Source: Bacillota bacterium
GTDB lineage: Bacteria; Bacillota; Clostridia; Lachnospirales; Lachnospiraceae
NCBI GenBank assembly: GCA_023421075.1
Contig: JAEZUM010000057.1
Location: 5,688-69,687, forward strand
Direction of reading: 5' to 3'
DNA length: 64,000 nucleotides
Made by a program: the position numbers and the translations under genes. This document shows, one piece after another, positions 33,694 through 42,001 of the stretch; positions within the stretch are counted from its first letter, which is position 1, and each line of letters opens with the position of its first letter. The notes under the pieces are model-generated. The model had not been told where the DNA came from. It made no database searches and was given only the letters and a program-made list of their open reading frames with translations.

Positions 33694-36195
33694 CTACTTA
33701 TCCAATAGCCTCTTAACCAGAGCTACAGCAGACCCGGCATCCTCAGAGTAACCGTCTGCACCGATTTCCTCGGCATAACTGTCGGTAATTACCGCTCCAC
33801 CGATTATTACTTTAACCGTAAGTCCCTGTGCCTTTACCTCCTGAACAACGCGCTTCATCTCAACCATAGTGGTCGTCATCAGAGCAGAAAGCGCAATGAT
33901 ATCTGCCTTTTCCTCCTTTGCGGTCTGAACAATAAGTGGTGTTGGTACATCCTTACCTAGATCGATCACTCGGAAGCCATAATTCTTGAGCATCAAGGTA
34001 ACTAAGTTTTTACCTATGTCATGAATATCGCCGGCAACAGTTGCAATTACAATGGTACCTTTTGAAGCCTCGTTATCATCCTTTTTCAGCATTGGCTCAA
34101 GATAATCGATTGCCAGCTTCATCGTCTCTGCTCCGGCGATTAATTGAGGCAGAAAGTAGATCTGTTTATCATAGAGATTGCCGACTTCATTAATTGCAGG
34201 TATCAAAGTCTCTTCTATGAGCTTCTGCGGATCCGTATCCTTAATCTCCTGCTCTACCAGAGTGATTATATTCTTACGATTACCCTTGACAATCGCTGTA
34301 AAGATAGCCTGCTTATTATTCTTCAAAGGGCCACTATCATTTGCTCCTTGATTGGATGAGTTGGTAGGCTTACCTGACTCCCTCTTCTCTTCGGATTGGG
34401 AGGGTTGATTTTCTGCCGTTATCGTCGTCGGTCTCTTGGCGGCACGGTCAATAAAGCGCTGCGGTGCATCCTCAACCGCTCGGAGCAAATCCGCAGCCAG
34501 AGCGGTATTCACCAACAGATCCTGCGAAGGATTTGCGATGGCCATAGTAAGTCCAGCCTGTATTGCAAAGGCAAGGAAGGTGCTATTAATAAATTGCCGT
34601 TCCGGAAGTCCGAAGGAGATATTGGATAATCCTACAATTGTAGCGATTCCAAGCTCTTCCTTACAATAACGAATCGTTTCCAGGGTCTCAAGCGCTGCAT
34701 TCTTATTCGCTCCGACCGTAGTGACCAGACCATCTACAATAATATCATCTTTTGTCAAGCCACACTCATAGGCTCTTGCCAAAATCGTCTGAATAATCTG
34801 TTTCTTTTCCCTAATATCCTTTGGTAAGCCCTGGTCAGATAAAGGTAATAGAATAAACATCGCACCGTATTTCTTAGCGATCGGAATTAACTTCTCAAAT
34901 TTTTCTTTCTCCAGAGAAATCGAGTTAATCAAAGCCCGCCCGGGGTAGATTCTCAATGCGGCTTCGATCACCGCTACATGGCTGGAATCAATGCAGAGCG
35001 GAAGCTTTGAGGAGTTCAATGCCTCCTGCATTACCAAAAGCATAACTTCCTGCTCATCAATTCCGTTCATACCGACATTTACATCAAGTATGGCTGCTCC
35101 TAGTTCTGCCTGTTCCGTTGCCATCTGTGCTACAATATCAAGCTTCCTCTCTCGAAGCTCCGCCTGCAGCGCTTTCTTTCCCGTAGGATTGATCCGTTCA
35201 CCTACCACCATAAACGGTCCTTCCAGAGGAATCTCTACGGTCATCTGCTCCGTTGTCAAAGCTCTGACATGCTCTTTCTTTGCCTCTAAGGGATGCTTTC
35301 CTATCGTTTTATCCACAAGCTGTTTCATATGCTCCGGTGTTGTTCCACAACATCCACCGACGATATCAGCACCTGCGTCGATTAACAGTTCCATCTGATC
35401 CGCAAATTCAATCGGATTCATTGGGAAATGCGTCTCACCGTCAATCAGCCTCGGAATCCCGGCATTGGGCTTAGCCATAATTGGTACTGTTGCATATTTC
35501 TTCATCTCATGTACCATCTCAAGCATCTTATCGGGACCGGTGGAGCAATTGATCCCAACCGCATCGGCACCCATACTTTGAAGGACGATTACCGCCGTTT
35601 TTGGATCGGTACCATAAAGGGTCCTTTGGTTCTCATTATAGGTTAACGAAATAATGACGGGTAGATCACAGACCTCTTTTACCGCCAGAAGAGCAGCTCT
35701 GCACTCCTGCAGACTCATCATAGTCTCTACCACCACCAAATCAACACTCATTGGTAAAATGTATTGTAGCTGCTGCTTATATACCTCCACCAGCTCTTCA
35801 AAGGTCTTCGTTCCAACCGGATAGATCTGCTCTCCGGTCATGGTGATATCCGCTGCAATATAGACCTTTCTCGTGCTACCAGTATTTAGGCGATATTCCT
35901 CTACCGCCCTTTGGGACAAGGCAACTAAGCCGTGGTTAATCTCTTCCATCCGATCCGCAAGATCATATTCCGATAATTTAATACGATTCGCAGTAAAAGT
36001 AGGAGCAAACAGGATGTCAGATCCCGCTTCAAGAAATTCTCTCTGAAGGTCAATAAGTACTCGGGGATTCTCAAGCATCCAGACCTCCGGACTCACTCCT
36101 GTAGGCATACCGCGCTTTTGCAGATTACTTCCCGTAGCCCCATCTACTATTGTTATCTTAGAGCCTGTTAAAGCGATAAATTCCTGTCTTGTCAT
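33694..36195 (-). CDS. metH: Cobalamin-dependent methionine synthase, short form
   Basis: Protein of 833 residues with three modules in order: homocysteine-binding domain (GATGSNLQKRG start; Cys in GVNCSTGP and the Cys-Cys of GGCCGTTPEHM bind zinc), pterin-binding domain (FMVVGERINPTGKKAL to about 600) and cobalamin cap plus binding domain with Asp723-x-His725-x2-Gly (GDIHDIGKNLV). The SAM-dependent reactivation domain of the long E. coli enzyme is missing, as usual in Clostridia. A Ser/Gln/Asn-rich linker lies at about 605-640. The frame is open for 30 codons upstream; the ATG at 36195 with AAAGGTGG is chosen. It is 10 bases after the MTHFR fusion gene; the two form a unit. Confidence 0.92.
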   Translation of the reverse strand: MTRQEFIALTGSKITIVDGATGSNLQKRGMPTGVSPEVWMLENPRVLIDLQREFLEAGSDILFAPTFTANRIKLSEYDLADRMEEINHGLVALSQRAVEEYRLNTGSTRKVYIAADITMTGEQIYPVGTKTFEELVEVYKQQLQYILPMSVDLVVVETMMSLQECRAALLAVKEVCDLPVIISLTYNENQRTLYGTDPKTAVIVLQSMGADAVGINCSTGPDKMLEMVHEMKKYATVPIMAKPNAGIPRLIDGETHFPMNPIEFADQMELLIDAGADIVGGCCGTTPEHMKQLVDKTIGKHPLEAKKEHVRALTTEQMTVEIPLEGPFMVVGERINPTGKKALQAELRERKLDIVAQMATEQAELGAAILDVNVGMNGIDEQEVMLLVMQEALNSSKLPLCIDSSHVAVIEAALRIYPGRALINSISLEKEKFEKLIPIAKKYGAMFILLPLSDQGLPKDIREKKQIIQTILARAYECGLTKDDIIVDGLVTTVGANKNAALETLETIRYCKEELGIATIVGLSNISFGLPERQFINSTFLAFAIQAGLTMAIANPSQDLLVNTALAADLLRAVEDAPQRFIDRAAKRPTTITAENQPSQSEEKRESGKPTNSSNQGANDSGPLKNNKQAIFTAIVKGNRKNIITLVEQEIKDTDPQKLIEETLIPAINEVGNLYDKQIYFLPQLIAGAETMKLAIDYLEPMLKKDDNEASKGTIVIATVAGDIHDIGKNLVTLMLKNYGFRVIDLGKDVPTPLIVQTAKEEKADIIALSALMTTTMVEMKRVVQEVKAQGLTVKVIIGGAVITDSYAEEIGADGYSEDAGSAVALVKRLLDK

Positions 36196-36205
36196 AGTTC
36201 CACCT

Positions 36206-38014
36206 TTACCTTTCTGTATGGAATATTTTCTCCATGAGACTGACTCGATTAAATGGTAACATAATATAATAGCCATCTGCAACATCGCCCAACATCTCTA
36301 TCACTTCCCTGGCAATCTCTGCTCCAACCGCCTCCGCCTCTTCTCTTGACATATCCGGTCGATATCGCTCCATAATCTCCTCCGGAACATGTATCTGAGG
36401 CATCTCATTCTGAATGAAGCGGGCATTTTTATAACTAACCAGGGGCATTATTCCACATAAAATCTTCGTATCCACCTGCTCCTTGATACTTTTGATCCGA
36501 CAGGCATCTTCCTTCGAATAGATCGGTTGGGTAAGAAAGAACTTCGCTCCTGCATCAATCTTACGCTTCATACGTTCAACAACCTTAGCAATCTGACCTC
36601 GGTTATGGTTCAGCGCACCACCAAAGTAAAAGGGTTCCTTTGCAAAGTGCTCCATGTTCATTTCCTTAACATATTCCATCAGCTGTATCGAGTTATGATC
36701 AAAGACACCGGTTGTTGAGACCCTGCTTTCACCGGGAACCGGGTCACCGGTAACCAGCAACAAATTACGAATTCCATGAATGTATGCTCCTAAAAGTGTG
36801 GAACGCATCGATATCATATTACGGTCTCGACAACAGATATGGGGCATTACTTTTACCCCCGTCTCCTCCGCAATCTTGATTCCCATAAGTACCGAATCAA
36901 CCCGGCTTCTCCCCATCGGAGAATCGGCAAAGGTAATGATATCTGCTCCACTCTCTTTCAGGATATGAGCACATTCCATAACCCGTTCGATATCTGCATC
37001 ATAGGGAGGATCGAGTTCAACCGCAATCACCTTTTTACCACTGCATATAAGCTCAAAGAACTCATTTCCCTTGATCTCTAGCCCATTCCCCGTGGCCTTA
37101 TGACCCTCTTCTCTCGTTAAGGGATAACAGACGTCTCCGATCAGGTCAATCATCATTGCTATATATTCCGGTGTTGTTCCACAACAACCTCCGGTCATCG
37201 ATATTCCCATTTCCGCAATCTGCTTCATGTTATTCGCAAAATATCTGGCATTATCCATGAAAACCATACGATTTTGCAGCTGTTCCGGATAACCTGCGTT
37301 GGGAGCTGCATAAAGGCAGCTTCCCTCCGGTAGCGCAAGCTTAGCGAAAAGCTGCTGCATGTGACCGGAGCCTACCCCACAGTTCAGACCGCAGATATCA
37401 ATACCCTCCAGCCGACTAGCCTTATCAAGTAAGCGATTAGCACTGATACCTGCTGTACTGTAGCCATTCTTATTCACAGAGAAGGAGGTCATTACAAACA
37501 GAGACGGCTTCTTACTCTTGATATAGGGAAGCAATTTTTCTATATAATAGGTACTGGGGAAGGTCTCAAAATGAATTCCATCCATTCCCAATTCAATAAA
37601 TAAGTCGCATAACAGTCTATATTCCTCAAGGATATCCTCTTCCTTCGCCTGGGCATCCTCCGGGATCGGTCCGATATCACCTAGAATCCATATCGAAGGA
37701 GTATCCCGCCTTTCTGCCAGAAAGGATTGTACTGCCTCCTTCGTGATGGAACAGGCAGCTTTAACTATGCGGATCTGTTCCTCAGTGGTACACTGCAGTA
37801 CCTCTCGACTGGCCGCAAAGGTATTGGTTCTCAGTAACCTTGCCCCGGCTCTTAAATAGTCGATATGAATTGTTTTTATAATATCCGGTGCAGTAAGATT
37901 GGCTTTCTCCGATATTGCATTAGGTTGATTCACAATGCTGCAATAATAGGTGCCCATTGAACCGTCCGGGAACACTCGGTGTGTCTTCAAATACTCTCTT
38001 AATTCCATGAACAA
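36206..38014 (-). CDS. Homocysteine S-methyltransferase / methylenetetrahydrofolate reductase fusion
   Basis: Two-domain protein of about 602 residues, like YitJ of Bacillus. The first half (to about 300) is an S-methyltransferase domain with DGSMGTYYCS, GLNCGVGSGHM and the zinc site GGCCGTTPEYIAMM; the second half is MTHFR (VIAVELDPPYDADIERVME, HICCRDRN, LLVTGDPVPGE, FFLTQPIYS). It supplies methyl-tetrahydrofolate to the MetH encoded next. Start: the TTG at 38014 is 7 bases from AGGAAGG, the ATG at 38008 is 13, so TTG may be the true start. No SAM riboswitch or T-box was recognised in the 219 bases upstream. Confidence 0.9.
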   Translation of the reverse strand: MFMELREYLKTHRVFPDGSMGTYYCSIVNQPNAISEKANLTAPDIIKTIHIDYLRAGARLLRTNTFAASREVLQCTTEEQIRIVKAACSITKEAVQSFLAERRDTPSIWILGDIGPIPEDAQAKEEDILEEYRLLCDLFIELGMDGIHFETFPSTYYIEKLLPYIKSKKPSLFVMTSFSVNKNGYSTAGISANRLLDKASRLEGIDICGLNCGVGSGHMQQLFAKLALPEGSCLYAAPNAGYPEQLQNRMVFMDNARYFANNMKQIAEMGISMTGGCCGTTPEYIAMMIDLIGDVCYPLTREEGHKATGNGLEIKGNEFFELICSGKKVIAVELDPPYDADIERVMECAHILKESGADIITFADSPMGRSRVDSVLMGIKIAEETGVKVMPHICCRDRNMISMRSTLLGAYIHGIRNLLLVTGDPVPGESRVSTTGVFDHNSIQLMEYVKEMNMEHFAKEPFYFGGALNHNRGQIAKVVERMKRKIDAGAKFFLTQPIYSKEDACRIKSIKEQVDTKILCGIMPLVSYKNARFIQNEMPQIHVPEEIMERYRPDMSREEAEAVGAEIAREVIEMLGDVADGYYIMLPFNRVSLMEKIFHTER

Positions 38015-38141
38015 TAGATATCCTTCCTGTTATAATTACTCTTACAGTTTTATACTTTATTGTGTTAAAGTTGATTTTCCTTATTATATATCATTCCTTA
38101 TCGCATCACAAGCCCTGAAAGAACTTTTTATCAGCCTTCGC

Positions 38142-38170
38142 TTTTCACAGAATAAATCCTATGCTATACT
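38142..38170 (+). promoter_or_regulatory. Candidate promoter of the DUF2752 gene
   Basis: TTTTCA (38142-38147), 17-base spacer, TATACT (38165-38170) on the + strand, about 60 bases upstream of the start codon. Confidence 0.45.
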
Positions 38171-38233
38171 AAAGCAAGGAAACATCAGCCTATTCTTACC
38201 GTTTCCGATTCATCAAGGAAGAACGGAGTAATC

Positions 38234-38626
38234 ATGACCAAATATAAAAGAAACAAAATAATCACACTTACCCTCCCTATAGTAGGCATCCTAATTATTT
38301 ACTTAAAGGAGTGCATTCTGGCCTTGGTACCATTTATACCGGCTTGCTTTTTGTATCGTAAGCTTCATCTCTATTGCCCTGCCTGCGGTAATACCAGAAG
38401 TGTATCCGCTTTACTGAACGGAGACATCACAGCTTCTCTGCAATTTAATATTACTCCGGTACTTATACTGCTGCTGGCTACAATCGCCTATATTGAATTT
38501 GCCGCTGCCAGCTTTGGAAGACCGATCCGCTTACTACCAAGACAGCTTTGGTTTTATATTGTTTTGATCGCACTGATGTTGCTCTATTATATTGCTCGTA
38601 ATCTATCTACTGTTCTGGCCCCATAA
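38234..38626 (+). CDS. DUF2752 membrane protein
   Basis: Protein of 130 residues with three hydrophobic segments (about 12-32, 72-92, 105-125). The DUF2752 motif is clear: LYCPACGNTRSVSALLNGDITASLQFN, residues about 50-75, where the C-P-x-C-G-x-T-R core could bind a metal. The function of the family is not known. GGAG five bases before the ATG. It is a single-gene unit between a promoter and a strong terminator, divergent from the methionine genes. Confidence 0.8.
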   Translation: MTKYKRNKIITLTLPIVGILIIYLKECILALVPFIPACFLYRKLHLYCPACGNTRSVSALLNGDITASLQFNITPVLILLLATIAYIEFAAASFGRPIRLLPRQLWFYIVLIALMLLYYIARNLSTVLAP

Positions 38627-38663
38627 AAAATATCCGTATATTTTTAACTGAGTATCAAAAATA

Positions 38664-38692
38664 GGCTGTACACCATAATAAAGTGTACAGCC
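38664..38692 (+). terminator. Terminator after the DUF2752 gene
   Basis: A perfect 10-base stem (GGCTGTACAC at 38664-38673, complement at 38683-38692, loop 9) followed by TTTGTTATTCTT on the + strand. Confidence 0.75.
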
Positions 38693-38774
38693 TTTGTTAT
38701 TCTTCCTTTATTTGAGCCAGTATCAAGCTAAAAACACTTAAATCATATGCGTATTATGATGATACATAACCTGA

Positions 38775-39305
38775 TTAATACGTTGTCTCGATTTCCTGTA
38801 AAATCTCTTGGTACATAGAACCAAATTTAGGATTGGTTAGTACCGCAATCACCATAATTGCTGCGAAGATACCGATAATAATCGAAATTGCACTGAGAAC
38901 AATTCCGACAATGGCGAGATTCTTACCGCCTTTTTTATTCTTGATCACAAGAATGCCTAATACCAAGCCTGCAATCGCAAGCGGAATTGCAATATACCAC
39001 AGACAACAACTGAGCAAAATACCTAGGATACCACAGATCAGAGATCCAACTGCCATTCCGTTACTCTGGGGTTGTACCGGTGTCTGGTATTGCTGATACT
39101 GACCATATTGATATTGATTGTTTTGATAAGGATTCTGATTGTATTGCTGATATCCGTTCGGATTCGGATTATATTGCTGATAATTCTGCCCATTCTGCGG
39201 TTGATCCTGCTGAGGCGGTTGATTATTTGGCTGTCCGCTCTGCTGATTCGGATCCAAATTATTGGGTTGGTTATTATTCTCGTTTGGATTGTTATAATCT
39301 CCCAT
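38775..39305 (-). CDS. DUF4190-type membrane protein with Pro/Gln/Asn-rich N-terminus
   Basis: Protein of 176 residues. The first 80 residues are a disordered repeat of Asn, Gln, Pro and Tyr (YQQYNPNPNGYQQYNQNPYQ and similar). A DUF4190 part follows: SNGMAVGSLICGILGILLSCC and KNKKGGKNLAIVGIVLSAISIIIG, with two to three membrane helices. Such proteins are common in Clostridia and have no proven function; the N-terminal part faces either side. AAAGGGG before the ATG. Both neighbours are on the + strand, so it stands alone. Confidence 0.75.
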   Translation of the reverse strand: MGDYNNPNENNNQPNNLDPNQQSGQPNNQPPQQDQPQNGQNYQQYNPNPNGYQQYNQNPYQNNQYQYGQYQQYQTPVQPQSNGMAVGSLICGILGILLSCCLWYIAIPLAIAGLVLGILVIKNKKGGKNLAIVGIVLSAISIIIGIFAAIMVIAVLTNPKFGSMYQEILQEIETTY

Positions 39306-39482
39306 GACTATTTCCCCTTTGCATATTAAGTATCGCTATATCACAGTATATATATGACATTGCTGTTAAAATAATCCTATCATACATCGACTTCTTATTC
39401 AATACCTTTATTATCTTCAAAAATGCTTCGTCTATGAATCCATATATTAGTGCAAGAAAATGAAGTTTCCAAAGATAATTTA

Positions 39483-39511
39483 TTGACTGTATTAATGGAA
39501 ACCAATATAAT
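39483..39511 (+). promoter_or_regulatory. Strong SigA promoter of the isomerase-like gene
   Basis: TTGACT (39483-39488), 17-base spacer, TATAAT (39506-39511). The transcript would start about 35 bases before the AAGGAGG site. Confidence 0.75.
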
Positions 39512-39553
39512 AAGAAAGGATGCTAGAATGAAAAATTAAGGAGGCAATTAACG

Positions 39554-41032
39554 ATGAATATTCCTAAAATGAAACTTGGTATTATTGCGGTAAGCAGAGA
39601 CTGCTTCCCAATGGAGCTCTCTGCAAGCAGAAGAAAGGCAGTTGTTACTGCATATGAGCAAAAATATGGCACGATTTTTGAATGTCCTACCACCGTTGAG
39701 AATGAGCTTCATATGAAAAAAGCTCTCGAGGAAATCAAGACTGCCGGATGTAATGCTTTAGTCGTATACCTTGGCAATTTCGGTCCCGAGACCGCAGAGA
39801 CGCTGTTGGCTAAATTTTTTGACGGCCCTACCATGTTTGTTGCAGCAGCTGAGGAAAGTTCAGAGGATCTTCTGGATGGCAGAGGCGATGCTTACTGTGG
39901 TATGCTCAATGCCAGCTATAATCTGAAGCTTCGAAACATCAAAGCATACATACCGGAATATCCCGTTGGAACACCGGAAGAAGTTGCTGATATGATCGGT
40001 GAATTTGTACCGGTTGCAAGAGCGATCGTAGGCTTAAATAATCTTAAAATTATATCCTTTGGTCCTCGTCCTCAGGATTTTCTTGCCTGCAACGCTCCGA
40101 TCCAGCAGCTGTATAATGTAGGCGTGGAGATTGAGGAGAACTCTGAGCTCGATCTTTTCGCAGCTTTTAACGCTCATGCAAATGATCCCCGCATTCCGGA
40201 AGTTATCAAGAGCATGGAGCTGGAATTAGGCGAAGGTAACAAAATGCCCGGAATTCTTCCGAAGCTTGCACAATACGAAATCACCCTTCTTGACTGGGCT
40301 GAGGAGCATAAAGGCGCAAGAGAATATGTTGCTTTTGCGAATAAGTGCTGGCCTTCCTTCCAGACACAGTTCGGCTTTGTACCCTGCTATGTTAACAGCC
40401 GACTGACTGCCATGGGTTACCCCGTATCCTGTGAGGTTGATATCTATGGTGCCTTAAGTGAATACATCGGAACCTGTATCAGCGAGGATGCCGTTACTCT
40501 TCTTGATATTAACAACACCGTTCCGGCAGATATGTATCAATCGGAGATCAAGGGTAAATACAGCTATGAGCATAAGGATACCTTCATGGGCTTCCATTGC
40601 GGCAATACAGCAATCTGTAAGCTGAGCAAATCCTCCATGAAAAATCAGAAGATTATGGCGCGCAGCTTAGAACCGAATCAGGAGCCTAACATAACCCGTG
40701 GTACCCTGGAAGGTGATATTATTCCCGGCCAGATCACCTTCTTCCGTCTGCAGAGCTCATCGGATGCTAAGCTAAGAGCATATGTAGCAGAAGGTGAAGT
40801 TCTTCCGGTTGCTACTCGTTCCTTTGGTTCCATCGGTGTATTCGCCATCTCCGAGATGGGACGCTTCTACCGTCATGTGCTGATCGAGAAGAATTATCCT
40901 CATCACGGAGCGGTTGCCTTCGGTCATTACGGCAAAGCTCTTTATAGTGTATTCCGTTATCTTGGAGTTACAGATATCGGTTTCAATCAGCCAAAGAGTA
41001 TGCTCTATAAATCTGAGAATCCTTTTGCATAA
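39554..41032 (+). CDS. L-fucose/L-arabinose isomerase family protein
   Basis: Protein of 492 residues of the fucose/arabinose isomerase-like superfamily. It starts MKLGIIAVSRDCFPMELSASR, has CNALVVYLGNFGPETAETLLAKFF (residues about 66-89), YGALSEYIGTCISEDAVTLLDINNT near 300-325 and GFHCGNTAICKL near 350. Members interconvert aldoses and ketoses with Mn2+, but many in this subgroup have unproven substrates. L-fucose is an attractive guess because GDP-fucose genes lie 6 kb away, yet there is no fucose kinase or aldolase nearby, so this stays open. AAGGAGG eight bases before the ATG and a strong own promoter; codon use is rather rich in G+C, as in a well expressed gene. Confidence 0.75.
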   Translation: MNIPKMKLGIIAVSRDCFPMELSASRRKAVVTAYEQKYGTIFECPTTVENELHMKKALEEIKTAGCNALVVYLGNFGPETAETLLAKFFDGPTMFVAAAEESSEDLLDGRGDAYCGMLNASYNLKLRNIKAYIPEYPVGTPEEVADMIGEFVPVARAIVGLNNLKIISFGPRPQDFLACNAPIQQLYNVGVEIEENSELDLFAAFNAHANDPRIPEVIKSMELELGEGNKMPGILPKLAQYEITLLDWAEEHKGAREYVAFANKCWPSFQTQFGFVPCYVNSRLTAMGYPVSCEVDIYGALSEYIGTCISEDAVTLLDINNTVPADMYQSEIKGKYSYEHKDTFMGFHCGNTAICKLSKSSMKNQKIMARSLEPNQEPNITRGTLEGDIIPGQITFFRLQSSSDAKLRAYVAEGEVLPVATRSFGSIGVFAISEMGRFYRHVLIEKNYPHHGAVAFGHYGKALYSVFRYLGVTDIGFNQPKSMLYKSENPFA

Positions 41033-41045
41033 TATCTGTACGATT

Positions 41046-41113
41046 ATAATCATGAAAAGCCGGTTCGAAGGGCTCCCTGTAGGGAGCACCTCGAACCGGC
41101 TTTTCATGATTAT
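41046..41113. terminator. Long perfect hairpin between convergent genes
   Basis: A perfect 23-base stem (41046-41068 with 41091-41113) with a second, inner 7-base palindrome GCTCCCT/AGGGAGC (41072-41078 and 41081-41087). The outer arms contain AAAAGCCGG/CCGGCTTTT so a T4 run sits in the stem on both strands. It lies between the isomerase-like gene (+) and hsp20 (-) and should stop transcription from both sides. It is unusually long for a terminator. Confidence 0.8.
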
Positions 41114-41121
41114 GTTATTAT

Positions 41122-41535
41122 TTACTTCACTTCAATCCGTTTAGGCTCATTTACCACATTACTATCCTTGGGTAGCGTAACCTCTAATACACCGTTATTA
41201 TAGGTGGCTGTGATACTCTCTTTCTTAATGCCCGGAATATGGAAGCTTCTGCTGTAAGATTGATAGCGCCTCTCCTGTCTTATATAATTATCCTTGCTAT
41301 CCTTCTTCTCTTCGCTATGGGAAGCGGTGATACTTAAATTATCCTTGTCCAGGTCAATCGTAATCTCTTCCTTCTGGAAACCCGGCAACTCTGCCTGTAA
41401 TAAATAACTGTCGCCTTGATCAATGACATCTGTGCTGAAGTTATCAAAATGATTCAGACCATTACCAAAGAAGTCATGAAATACTCTGTCAAAGAATAAG
41501 GGTCCGGTAGCTTCAAATAATGCTGGTCTTAACAT
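41122..41535 (-). CDS. Hsp20/alpha-crystallin small heat-shock protein
   Basis: Protein of 137 residues. The alpha-crystallin domain runs from about 30 to 128: QAELPGFQKEEITIDLDKDNLSI, RRYQSYSRSFHIPGIKKESI and ATYNNGVLEVTLPK with the G-V-L core. The end (NEPKRIEVK) is a short tail with the I-x-V motif used in oligomer contacts. It holds unfolded proteins in the cytoplasm. The ATG at 41535 has AAGGAG at normal spacing and is preferred to the GTG three codons earlier. A palindrome lies upstream but no CIRCE element. Confidence 0.93.
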   Translation of the reverse strand: MLRPALFEATGPLFFDRVFHDFFGNGLNHFDNFSTDVIDQGDSYLLQAELPGFQKEEITIDLDKDNLSITASHSEEKKDSKDNYIRQERRYQSYSRSFHIPGIKKESITATYNNGVLEVTLPKDSNVVNEPKRIEVK

Positions 41536-41578
41536 AAATACCACTCCTTCTTAATATAATTATTGGTTAATCAGTTCC

Positions 41579-41603
41579 GGAACACATTCGATTAATGCGT
41601 TCC
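41579..41603. promoter_or_regulatory. Inverted repeat upstream of hsp20
   Basis: GGAACACATT (41579-41588) and AATGCGTTCC (41594-41603) form a 10-base inverted repeat with one mismatch and a 5-base centre, 45-70 bases upstream of the hsp20 start. It could be an operator. It does not match CIRCE or the CtsR box as I know them. Confidence 0.35.
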
Positions 41604-41743
41604 TTTAATAACAAATTAATATCTATCTGCAATATATGTTATACATCATATATAACAGATAATCAATATCCTTTTTATAAAGAAATTATAAACTTTCTAT
41701 AAATCCTGCTACCTTACATAAATTTAGTATCTCTGGATATGTT

Positions 41744-41792
41744 AATAGGGAAAGGTGCGTTGCGTAAATACCGCAACACACCCTTCCCTATT
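41744..41792. repeat. Long hairpin just before a small gene
   Basis: A 21-base stem with two mismatches (41744-41764 with 41772-41792, loop 7). It ends 23 bases before the start codon of the 52-residue gene; a TATAAT-like string overlaps its right edge (41791-41797). It may be a terminator, or a leader structure that controls the small gene. Confidence 0.55.
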
Positions 41793-41815
41793 ATAATAAG
41801 AATTCAGGTGATACT

Positions 41816-41974
41816 ATGTCATATGTAGCTCCGGCTATTCGCGAAAAATTTGAAACCCTGTCCATTGAATTAAAGAACACAATTCTTGATAGAAATGTGG
41901 AGCTTTATACCATTCATGATCTCATCAATGTTCTTGATCATATTGTGAAGGAAGCGGAAGAAGAGGATAAGTAA
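41816..41974 (+). CDS. Small conserved protein, 52 residues
   Basis: Small gene read directly from the sequence: it starts MSYVAPAIREKFETLSIELK, continues NTILDRNVELYTIHDLINVL and ends DHIVKEAEEEDK. The protein is acidic, helical by appearance and soluble. I recognise it as a type of short protein common in Lachnospiraceae, but its function is unknown to me. AGGTG lies five bases before the ATG. It lies alone, convergent with the GGDEF/EAL gene, and is preceded by a long hairpin. Confidence 0.7.
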   Translation: MSYVAPAIREKFETLSIELKNTILDRNVELYTIHDLINVLDHIVKEAEEEDK

Positions 41975-42001
41975 TAAGCTTATCCTCTTCGATTCGTATC
42001 A

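Noticed and set aside
38015..38233. SAM riboswitch or T-box before the MTHFR fusion and metH
   Set aside because: I looked for the S-box and T-box core strings and saw none; a covariance model would settle it.
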